A stretch of DNA of 64,000 bases from Semisulcospira habei (taxonomy: Eukaryota > Mollusca > Gastropoda > Semisulcospiridae), in assembly GCA_036245525.1 (NCBI GenBank), contig BTPG01000004.1, positions 159,698,552 through 159,762,551 of the forward strand, in the 5' to 3' direction. Both the position numbers and the translations under genes were made by a program. Of this stretch, positions 19,253 through 28,190 are shown in pieces (the first letter of the stretch is position 1; each line of letters begins with the position of its first letter). Under the pieces are notes generated by a model that was given only the letters and a program-made list of their open reading frames with translations, ran no database searches and was not told the DNA's origin.

Positions 19253-19879
19253 ATGGTGAACTTGTATCCACAAATACCACCTGAGCCTATTGAGCGTGAT
19301 AAAACATTAAAGGCAGATTCATTTCGTTTAATGAATATTACAGAAGCGTTGAAGTATTTGGAAGAAGAACAAGCAAAATACTCGAGGTGTAAACGCCGTT
19401 ACAATACGGTTTTCAATTCTGTACACAACACATCAATGGCCATGGGGGTGGTTTCAGCCGGATTATCTGTAGGAGGTATAACTCTTTTTGCAACGGGGGT
19501 GGGAAGTGTTATAGGAATTGCTGTTGAAGGTATTGGTCTTGTCACAAGTCTAGCATGCTTTGGTATGGAAGCCATTAACAAAAGATTTTATATGAAGTTG
19601 CAGAAGCATGAAGCATTAAGTACGCTCGCAGCAGCTAAGCTGACGAGTATGAAACTTATTATTAGTAAATCTTTGGAAAATAATGAAATTGACGATAACA
19701 AATTTAAGCGAGTCCAGGATGATTTAGCAAATTACAAGCAACAGAAGTCTGAAATACAGAATAAGATGCGTAGTCAACCCGCGAATGTTGAAGAGCTAAA
19801 GCAATCTTTTTTAGAACAAGGAAAAAAGATAGGCGTAGAAGAAACTATGAAAAAAGTTTACGGACTGTTAGGCAAGTAA
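19253..19879 (+). CDS. Polinton protein with central hydrophobic hairpin
   Basis: 208 residues. A polar N-terminal helix (ITEALKYLEEEQAKYSRCKR) is followed by a strongly hydrophobic Gly-rich segment long enough for two membrane passes (MGVVSAGLSVGGITLFATGV and SVIGIAVEGIGLVTSLAC, about residues 62-102), then a long charged helical tail. It is the last gene before the right noncoding region. The hydrophobic hairpin would fit a membrane-active or membrane-remodelling protein; function unknown. Confidence 0.72.
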   Translation: MVNLYPQIPPEPIERDKTLKADSFRLMNITEALKYLEEEQAKYSRCKRRYNTVFNSVHNTSMAMGVVSAGLSVGGITLFATGVGSVIGIAVEGIGLVTSLACFGMEAINKRFYMKLQKHEALSTLAAAKLTSMKLIISKSLENNEIDDNKFKRVQDDLANYKQQKSEIQNKMRSQPANVEELKQSFLEQGKKIGVEETMKKVYGLLGK

Positions 19880-21924
19880 AGATCAGTTTTGGTAATCATT
19901 CATTAATTCTGAAATACTCTTCACAAAGAGATGTCATGCCTGCTCATTTGATGCCATCAGCCCCACCACCAGAGTACTACTGAGAAAAAAAAGTTTTCTT
20001 GTTGTCCTTGTAACTTGGAAATTCTGTCCAAGTAAGTTGTGACTTGGTTCAATAACTTACAAGATCTTATGATTAGGTTCTTGTAAGAACTTGTTTTAAG
20101 TCACTTAAAAGAACTTATGACACTAACTTTAAAGTTGTAGGTATCTTTGAAGTTAGTTGGCAAGTAAAATCATGTTATTCTAGAAAGTCACATCAACAGT
20201 AACTTTCTAAGTTTACTTCCCACTCAGATTGCCCGGTAGTGTAATAGAATATTTTTTTTTATTACACAATAAGGGTGTGTGCACATAGCACCCTGGAAAG
20301 AAAGGTCTATAGTGCAAAATCTGTCCATACCTCTGTGGACGTGAAAGGGGTATTTTAAAACACCCCTTTTGAATAGGCCTGATGGATAAGCCTATTGCCA
20401 GGGTGTGTTTTTCATGTGTTCTTGTCGCTGCAAACATAAAATGGGTTTTGTCTTTCAAATGCATCACAGGTTGGTCTGCGCCTGTTAAATAACACTCACG
20501 ATGTGCTGATGTGATGTGCTTGGAGTGGAAACAACAAAATTTTCTCCACACTTTGTCAGACGAAGAAACAGAAAACAAAATTATTTTTCTACTCACTTGG
20601 CGAGACCTATTTATTTAGGAATGACCTAGTGCTCTATATTTGGAGAAAAAACCTATATTCAAGGTTTGTTCCATATTTTGGTGAACGCTCCATATTTTAA
20701 ATTTGTTCTAGTGCCCTAATAACCCACTTTTGAAGCATTGACACAGAATGAAATAATTTGACCTAATATGTTTGTGTGTGCTTGTGTGTGCGAGGTGGGT
20801 GGCTGGGTGGGGTAGGGGGGCTGGGTGACAGCATTGATATTTTTAACTAGCCTTTTTTTTCCAGATTATTTCCCTTTGTCCAGTGATGTACTTATTTTGC
20901 TTTTTTCCCTAACATAAAAAATAGGAAAAAAATAAGAAAAAAAAAATTAAAATTAAAAAAAAAATAAGAAAAAAAAAAGAAGAATAATTAAAAATTAACA
21001 AAGAAAAAAAAAATAGAAAAAAAAAAACATTGACAAAAGGGCTGCTTAGTGGCCTGTCACCTGCTTCCACAGGAATCGATGTAACCCGGGTTATCCACGT
21101 GCTAATTCACCCCCTATGGAGGGGGCTATAACCCTGGGGGTTGCACGTTCACCTTTTCCTGTGAAAGCCTCCGCGGTGGAGAGTGTCAACTGGCTCCGAG
21201 AGCGTGAAACGAACCCAGCACAGACAGAATAGCTTGCGCTAACTATTCTATCCTAACCAGCGGAAGTATCCTCTCAGCCACTCAGCAGACCCAAACAAAG
21301 GTAGATTATTTTACGTATTTATGGTTTGGCTGAAATCTTATTAAATCAGGGCTCTCCATGATATGAATCAAAAAGAATCTTAAGAATTTAAGCCTATAAA
21401 GACATAGGCTCCTGAGAATCTAAGTCTCTTGCAAAAGACCTCTGGTGTTTCCGTCCTCAAAGGTAGTAAGCCTAACATGCTATTATAAGATGTCCTTGGC
21501 ATTGGTGAATGTCCGCTTCTCTGTCATACCTGTGTTTAAGCGTGCTCAGTACAACTCTGCCATGTCTGTGTTTAAGTGTTATGCATAGATTCAGCAATCT
21601 TTACAGTTGACTAAAACTCTATGAAATCGGTGGCTAATGAGAATCTCACACTGCTCATAAGAATCTGTGATGGCGTGGGCTACTGAAAATTAAAGCCTCT
21701 TGTAAAATAAAACATGCTTTTTCATGTTCTCAGAGGAAGGAAGTCAGATTTAATGGGGTTCCTATACTTGTTCAGTAGCGCAGAACGACTATGTGCTTCA
21801 GCTATTGTACAAAGGGCACTGTGTGTGTGTGTGTGTGTGTCAGTGAAATAGGATAAGTTTGTAACCCAAATAACTGTCTGAGTGGTGTGTGTGTTTTCAT
21901 GTAAACATGTTATCTGTGTGTTTG

Positions 21925-21965
<41 letters not shown>

Positions 21966-22040
21966 AACTGCATTTTATTTTGTATTGAAAGGTGGTGTGT
22001 TGATAGAGACAATGGTGATTAATAACTGAAGTACCTTTGC
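19880..22040. other. Polinton right-hand noncoding region
   Basis: 2.1 kb without a convincing gene. It contains a 110-bp A-rich tract (20910-21030), a possible tRNA-like SINE segment (21190-21300), two loosely similar ~150-bp segments (21340-21470 and 21610-21735), and two TG runs (21820-21840, 21927-21963). A 127-codon minus-strand frame at 20213-20596 has no coding signature I trust. Confidence 0.6.
21190..21300 (-). repeat. Possible tRNA-derived SINE head
   Basis: On the minus strand tggctgagagg fits a pol III A box and gggttcgtttc approximates a B box about 60 bases later. The two flanks do not pair as an acceptor stem, so this is not an intact tRNA. Confidence 0.35.
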
Positions 22041-22126
22041 TTAAAGAAGTCAATGACAGCATTAATTATTTAGGTGTGGTGGGGGATCTGGCTTAATAAT
22101 CACGGGTAGCTGATAAAAAATGCTGC
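22041..22126 (-). repeat. Extra partial copy of inner Polinton terminal repeat
   Basis: ttaaagaagtcaatgacagc and the following ~65 bp repeat the inner end of the right terminal repeat (22357 onward) in the same orientation. It matches the left element end slightly deeper (ttaaagaagtc) than the true right repeat does. 230 bp of unrelated sequence separates the two copies. Confidence 0.75.
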
Positions 22127-22356
22127 TACTCTGAGAACACAACCGCACTCCAACACAAAGTAATGGAAAGATCGAGAATGTTCGTCTTCACACCCTACGA
22201 ACGTCTCAACGACGCAATACTTGATCACGAGACTAGGGTCACGAGTTGACACGTGGTGTTGTTATTGGCAACATTGACGTGGGTGATGCGGAAATTATGC
22301 CTAACGGGAATTCCCACAATTGCGCAAGTAGTCATTTCCCGAAAACGGCTGATAGT

Positions 22357-22821
22357 AGTCAATGACAGCATTAATAATTTAGGTTAGGTGGGGGGGGGTC
22401 TGGCTTATGATAATCGCGGGTTGGTAGCTGATCAAAAATCGTTGCTTTGAATGATTTCTGGAGTGGAACTAAAATGGCTAGTTAATAAAGTTATTGGGTG
22501 TATTGGGTGGCGATGGGTTTGTCTAAATGGCTAGTTGATTACAATAATTAGTTGATCGATGTGGCATTTATCGATTTGATTGGTTTTCAAATCTTATATT
22601 CTCATTCTAGAATTAATTATTCTGAAAATGAGAATATGAGAGCCCCAGCCTACCCCTCCCCCAAACGTAGCTTGAATGATTTCTGGAGTGGAACTAAAAT
22701 GGATAGGTAATAAAGGTATTGGTGGTAATTGGTCGAGTGGGTTTGTCTAAATACGGAGAGGATCAAATAAATGTATTGATTATTGATTAGGTGGGTTTCA
22801 ACTGTCTACTTATCTATCTCT
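22357..22821 (-). repeat. Polinton right terminal inverted repeat
   Basis: Reverse complement of 6213-6682, including the internal direct repeat and palindrome. Ends ...cttatctatctct, followed by the duplicated agagt. Confidence 0.92.
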
Positions 22822-23045
22822 AGAGTCGGGAGGGCTCGCCGGCCACACTCAGACGGATCGGAGCATGGGGGGAGCGCGACTGAGTCTCGCGTGCCCCACT
22901 CGGACACAGCGGAACGAGGGGGGGGGGCGGGGAGGGAGGGTGACCGAGCCTTGCCGGCCCCGCTAGGAAGAATCGGAGTGAGGGGGGAAGGGAGGGGGAG
23001 GGGACGCAAGTAAGGCTCGCCGGCCCCACTTGGACAAATCGGAGC
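22822..23045 (-). mobile_element. DIRS recombinase continuation, with GC-rich ~60-bp tandem repeat
   Basis: On the minus strand the sequence entering the Polinton junction encodes PSRL, which joins in frame to FLPLSLG on the far side (6212 downward), matching HSRLFLPLAPG in the DIRS copy at 46668-47528. Upstream, four degenerate units of about 55-65 bp repeat gctcgccggccccact...ggatcggagc with G-rich spacers, apparently an expansion around this part of the gene. Confidence 0.6.
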
Positions 23046-23069
23046 GGCTTGGCTTTGTGCGACGCAGGT

Positions 23070-23224
23070 AAATCCTCAGTGTCCGGACCGTACTGTACTG
23101 TACTCAGCATTCCATCTTCATCAATTTGGAAAGTTCTGATCACAATTGGAAACTGTTTCTTGTCTCCGTCATTACTGCCATCTGTTGCAAGACTGAAAGG
23201 GAATTTCTTCATCTGTGATACCAA
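23070..23224 (-). pseudogene. Possible hAT-like transposase fragment
   Basis: The minus-strand frame reads KKFPFSLATDGSND...KQFPIVIRTFQ, resembling the DGS(N/S)D segment of hAT/ZBED-type transposases and their domesticated relatives. Only about 50 residues are present, between the DIRS remnant and a LINE fragment. Confidence 0.35.
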
Positions 23225-24875
23225 GGTAGAGGAACTGACACATGAAATGAACGGTTACCATTGGACCATCCTAGGACTTTGCGAAGTACGATGGAAGAAC
23301 CTTGGGGAAACATCAACCCAGGAAAACCACAAACTGTACTACAGTGGCAGAGAAGACAAACACGAACAGGGTGTCGGATTTCTCGTCCACAAAGACATCG
23401 TGAACACCGTCATGAGTTGTCGGCCAGTCTCCAGTAGGCTTATCACCATATGCTTGAGGGCAACCCCATTTAATATCACCATTGTACAAGTTTATGCCCC
23501 AACAACAGACTATGGCGATGAGGAAATAGAAGACTTCTATGACCAACTGCAAGTTCTGGACCAGACCCCCAAGAAAGACATTCTTGTGGTGCAGGGAGAC
23601 TGGAATGCCAAAATAGGAGAGGATGCTGCTAGGAACTGGAAAGGCACATGTGGACGCTACTGCAATGCAGAGACCAACGACAGAGGCTTAAGGCTCCTGG
23701 AATTTGCCAGTTCAAATGATCTAAAGCTGATGAACACGTTTGGCCCGCACAAAGCATCCAGAAGGTGGACATGGCACAGCCCGAACGGAGAGCACCATAA
23801 CCAAATTGACTACATCATGGTGAAGAGACGCTTCCAAACCAGTGTGAACATTGCCAAGACAAGAAGTTTTCCAGGAGCAGACATTGGAAGCGACCATGAC
23901 TTAGTGATGATGACCTTCCGACTCCGCCTAAAGAAGGTCAACAAGCAGGGTCCCACCAAAATCAAGTTTGACCTCGAGAAGCTGAAAGACCCAGAGGTAG
24001 CGGAAGCCTTTCAGGCAAAGATAGGAGGAAAATTCGCACCACTGCTACTTCTAGGTGCAGAAGACACGGACGTGGACACACTGATTGACACATTTAACAC
24101 TGTTGTAACCCAAACAGCCAGTGAGATCCTTGGCAAACACCGACAAGCAAAGAAACCTTGGGTTACAGCTGACATCTTTGTTCTATGTGACAAGCGTCGA
24201 GAATTAAAGAAAAAGAATCAGAGGTAGAAGGAGCTAAACAATACAGGGACATTAACCAGGATATCAAGAAAAGCATGAAAAAGGCAAAGAATAAGTGGAT
24301 TGAAGATCAGTGTAAACACGTAGAAGAAAATCTGAACAAAAATAATAGCAAAAAAGCCTACCAGCTGGTGAAAGACCTGACCAGTGTAAAACAAGGATGC
24401 TCCTCGATCATCCAAGATAGTGAAGTGAACTGTCTTACGGAAGACCAAGACATACTGAAGAGATGGACAGAGTACTGCGCAGATTTGTACAACCACCGAG
24501 CTGCAGGGGACCCAGGCATACTTGTCAACCCACCCGTGACCAACAATGGCAACTATCCCATCCTCCGAGAAGAAGTAGAGGCTGCAGTGAAGTCGCTGAA
24601 AAAAGGAAAGGCGGCAGGAGCAGACAACATCCCTGCAGAGCTAGTCCAAGAAGGGGGAGAAGACACGATAAGCGCCTTACTAACAATCTGCAATAAGATC
24701 TGGCAGTCAGGGGATTGGCCCACACCATGGACCCAATCACTTATAATAACTCTCCCCAAAAAAGGCAACTTACATCAATGCCAGAACTATCGCACGATCA
24801 GTCTTATATCCCACCCAAGCAAAGTCATGTTAAAGATCCTACTGAACAGGCTGAAGCCACTCGCCATATTGGAAA
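23215..24875 (+). pseudogene. RTE-type LINE fragment (endonuclease and start of reverse transcriptase)
   Basis: Related to the intact LINE at 28205-31270 but a distinct, diverged family member. The APE-type endonuclease runs from LTHEMNGYHWTILGLCEVRW through QGDWNAKIG and PGADIGSDHDLV. A frameshift near 24225 moves to another frame, which carries the linker and the start of the reverse transcriptase (LPKKGNLHQCQNYRTISL). The sequence stops in the RT domain near 24875, and the first endonuclease residues are missing, so both ends are truncated. Confidence 0.85.
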
Positions 24876-24985
24876 AGTTATACCGGAAGTTCGCGCCCGT
24901 CTTAAAACCACAACGCCGACTAATTTATATTAAAAAAAATATATAAAAAATTCAGACGAATTCAGAATGCGTATGTTAACCAATT

Positions 24986-25202
24986 TCCAGTATCACTAGG
25001 CAGGCATTGTCATGGAACCCCCAGGGAAAGAGGAAAAGAGGTAGGCCGAGAAACTCCTGGCGTCGAGACCTCCAAGCAGACATCAAGAGACTGGGAACCA
25101 CCTGGAGTAGAATCGAAGGAGAAGCACAGGACAGGAGTTGCTGGAGGTCTCTCGTCGACGGCCTATACCCGGGTAGGGGTGACAGGCGTAAGTAAGTAAG
25201 TA
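24986..25202 (+). mobile_element. 5'-truncated LINE copy with 13-bp target duplication
   Basis: 217 bp identical by eye to the 3' end of the full-length LINE at 34929-38227, including the (TAAG)n tail. It is flanked by perfect 13-bp duplications (atgttaaccaatt) at 24973-24985 and 25203-25215. It inserted into the DIRS remnant. Confidence 0.93.
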
Positions 25203-25379
25203 ATGTTAACCAATTCAAGCGTATTTTCGTATTCCATGGCAAATTTCACAAAGATACGGGCAAATACGGGCGGGTAGGCAGGTCTGAAGTAGGAACCACA
25301 AAGTCCGAGAACGAAGCAGTATTATACACAGTCGCAAAACGCAGATAGGCCGAAACGCAACCGAACACGGTCGAGCTAA

Positions 25380-25580
25380 GGGTAAAACTGGCGGGCTTCT
25401 GCCCAGCATGTGACTGGATAGGGAGGGAAGGGGAGGCCACCCGGGGCTCCTAGTCATGGATCCCCGGTGTCTCCTCCCCAGTTGTAGAAGGGACACAACA
25501 AATGCTTAGGCTGAAATCAGTAGGCTAAAGGGTATCTTCCATATAGTAATGCCATCGGTAAGGGTTTTGAGAAAACAAAT
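25380..25580 (-). repeat. DIRS terminal repeat, inverted partner of 5440-5640
   Basis: The reverse complement matches the 5440-5640 region over about 190 bp, including the taatgccatcggtaag end motif. DIRS elements have inverted termini, so this marks the other end of the element that received the Polinton. Confidence 0.75.
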
Positions 25581-25589
25581 GTCAATTTT

Positions 25590-25850
25590 TTAATATTTCT
25601 GGACCCCCATGACCTTGACCTTTGAGAGCGGTCACTGAAATTGGTCTGTTTAGAAAGGTCTTGTCACAATGTATCCTTGGGCTAGGTTTGAAGTCTGTGT
25701 CTTGAATAGTCTCCGAGAAAATACCAACATTTAAATTTACCACAGACGACAGATGTTGGACACTGGACAGACGATGGATGGCCCAATACATAGACTCACT
25801 TTTGCTGGCCCAATACATAGACTCACTTTTGCTATCACACGCAGCAAAAA
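25590..25850. repeat. Copy of CACGTG-ended repeat (3' part)
   Basis: catgaccttgacctttgaga, then gtatccttgggct and accacagacgacag, ending with a duplicated cccaatacatagactcactttt. It corresponds to the exit end of the array at 1372-3838. Confidence 0.65.
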
Positions 25851-26017
25851 ATTCCTCTGGCATGCTCAGACCGGGATGGCTGGTGTCAGACTACATTAGT
25901 TTAGCACCACACTGACTTGAACACCAATAATGCTGTCTGACTTTATGACTCCCAAGAATCACAATATAATGAGGCTATAATGAGGCTGACCTGTATCTGT
26001 TTTGTTTAAAAGTTTAC

Positions 26018-26210
26018 CTGTCTCCCCCACAGCTGAGACATCTTCCTTCACCTCCATGTCTATACTTGGCATTTCCTCGTTTTCGTTATTATTCTGTTGA
26101 GCTTCATCTGCGGCATCCGTTACCATCTTTTCCAGTGGTGGTGGGCTTGCCTCTTTTTGTTCTTGAGCTGTTTCCGTATCCTCTGTTGACTCCAGAGTGT
26201 CCCGATAAAA
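26018..26210 (-). CDS. PPP1R10: PPP1R10 exon: acidic linker
   Basis: 193-bp exon, acceptor ttttaaaag, donor gtaaac. It encodes FYRDTLESTEDTETAQEQKE followed by an Asn/Glu/Met-rich acidic segment (NNNENEEMPSIDMEVKED). It joins neighbours in phase 0 upstream and phase 1 downstream (G|GA, Gly). Sequence conservation is weak, as expected for a disordered linker; the call rests on splice sites, open frame and phase. The intron that follows on the minus strand holds the Polinton. Confidence 0.75.
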
Positions 26211-26375
26211 CTTTTAAAAAAATCACACTCTGGTAATGACTTCAAACAAAACATGTTAGCAAGTGTAAAGATAAAGCTGATGCAAGGAGGTTGCCATTAG
26301 TGTTTTCTTATGACAGTGCTGGTGTCAAAAGAGCCAATCAAAATGTTCAAAACGTCAAGCGATGGCCAGTCAAAC

Positions 26376-26770
26376 AATTGAATGATTGATTGTACATTGC
26401 TTAACGTCCCGACAGCAACAAGGCTTTCTCAGGATGTGCCTGCACTGCTTGTGAAAAAAATAAAAATAAACAGAATATTGAAAGTATGTCGCCAGCCGGT
26501 CCAATACGTTAAATAAACCTACGCCATGGGGCCTAAATAAAGCTAAGACCATTTAGCAACACACATCCAATATCAAGAGCTACAGGCAGTGCAGACAGTT
26601 GGGAGAGTTTTTAAAAAGACAAATACAGGTGAATGGACCAAGGGTAGACAGAAACACATGCCCCAGAATAGAAGGAAAAACCCACATAGTGGGGCTGACC
26701 AGGGTGACCCTGGGAACTAAAAAGTAGTTAACCCCACCCATGTCCCCCAGAGCAGACCCGGGTGGGGGTT
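26376..26770 (-). mobile_element. SINE-like element, copy 1, with 9-bp target duplication
   Basis: 395 bp flanked by perfect cagtcaaac duplications (26367-26375, 26771-26779). On the minus strand the 3' end is gggacgttaagcaatgtac followed by an aatc-type repeat tail, a tail common to mollusc LINE/SINE families. It is strongly similar to 58999-59385. No clear pol III boxes were seen, so it could instead be the 3' end of a LINE. Confidence 0.82.
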
Positions 26771-26779
26771 CAGTCAAAC

Positions 26780-28190
26780 GAGGTGTTGGCAATAGATGTG
26801 ACACAACACAGGTAAACAAAAGCTATGCGCTGTGCTGGTGTCACAATCTATAGACAGCGGTTCCTGGACTGCACAGTGTATCACTGAACACTAGATTAAC
26901 CCCTTCATGCCACAAACACAGATATAGGTTTAGAGTGGCAAGACCCATAGCTTATGTTGGTCACCAATGCCTGCAGTGGCATAAGGAGGTCTGTGTCACG
27001 AAGACAATAGCGCGGGTACAGCTAGTGTGTGGGGAATGTCTCAGGTGATAGCTTTCAGTTCCAGTGCCAACTGAAGCAAAACGATCGTTTACACTGGTTC
27101 ACGTTTGGTGGCCCATTAGTTTTCAGCTTCAAAAGTTGCCAGACTGATCAGTCACCAATACCCTTGAGCTGTCATGGTCAGTGTGTGTGCTGGAATGAGT
27201 GTGCAGTGTTTTGAAAACTGTTGTGAATGTGTTTGACCTCGGACTTGAAAGGATCATTAATACACCCATTCGGAGTTACGATTCTGGGATAAATGTGCGT
27301 GCGGCATGTCTTTTAGAAAAAAGCCCTTGAACTGTCATTGTCTACCATATTGAAAATACAGTATACTTTGAGATGTGGCTGGTCGGAGCATGCAAATAAC
27401 AAACATAAGTGGGCACACATTAGACTCTGACAGTGAAGTAATACGATCAAAATTACATCGTGCCTAGCTACGCTAACCGCGCTCTTGAACGTACATTTGG
27501 TGGGAAGCACCGTGTGTATGTGTGAATGTATGTAGACACGAGTATTTCCGGCGTTTGTGTACGTACAGGCCTGAAACTTTATGAAATGCATTGATCGAGA
27601 TATATTTCGGAGAGCCTCCAAGCATATTCAAACTGGGTGACTTGTTCAAGAGAAAAATTGCCGTTTACATAAAGTCGGTTGACCCACATTAGGGTCCGTA
27701 ATCTTAGATCTGTTCACTTGGAATTTTGGATATAGCTAGCTTTGAGATAGACATTGGATGAATGCATAATCCAGTGTTGTACCTCTTTAACTTTTTAATA
27801 ATAATTAATTCATTTTTGCAAGTTTTAGATCCACAATATACTCCCATCAAACAGTCAGCCCTGGAAGAGGCTGTGTGGAAGAAAAGAGTCAGTCCTGGAA
27901 AAGGCTGCATGCCTTTCGGATGAGTGATATGAAACAGCAAATTCGTCATTGTGTGAGACTAGCGATGCCATGACGTCAAGCTTATAGAGACGTCAATTTG
28001 CTGCTCGTACTATTCTTCTTCAGAATTCCTGTCGCTACACGAGCCCACAGAGCGTACTAATGCCAGTAATGGCGAGAAGCGCCATGTGTCCGTCTTTATT
28101 TGTGTGCACTGGCATGTGTGTTGATCAGAGGATGGCTTAGAGAGGATGGAAGTGGATCAGAAGGATAAGCTTACAAACATGAACAACTCT
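26780..28190. other. Intron sequence of PPP1R10, no gene seen
   Basis: 1.4 kb between the SINE-like copy and the LINE tail. Possible small palindromic repeat around 26898-26995 (taaccccttcatgcc...). Nothing else recognised. Confidence 0.5.

Larger units (their letters stand above)
6213..22821. mobile_element. Complete Polinton/Maverick (adintovirus-like) element, 16.6 kb
   Basis: Both ends are defined: the termini are AGAGATAGATAAG... and its reverse complement, with terminal inverted repeats of about 470 bp (6213-6682 and 22357-22821) and a 5-bp flanking duplication. Fourteen genes fill 6716-19879 with almost no spacing. Hallmark genes are the rve integrase, protein-primed polymerase B, A32/FtsK-like ATPase and a double-jelly-roll capsid candidate. 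No recognisable adenain-type maturation protease was found. No frameshift or premature stop was seen in any of the 14 genes, so the copy appears young. A 2.1-kb noncoding stretch (19880-22040) precedes the right terminus. Confidence 0.93.

Noticed and set aside
20213..20596. 127-codon minus-strand open frame in the Polinton right-hand region
   Set aside because: No A-rich start box like its neighbours, no recognisable motif, and it lies in a region with repeats and low complexity. Listed only as noncoding.
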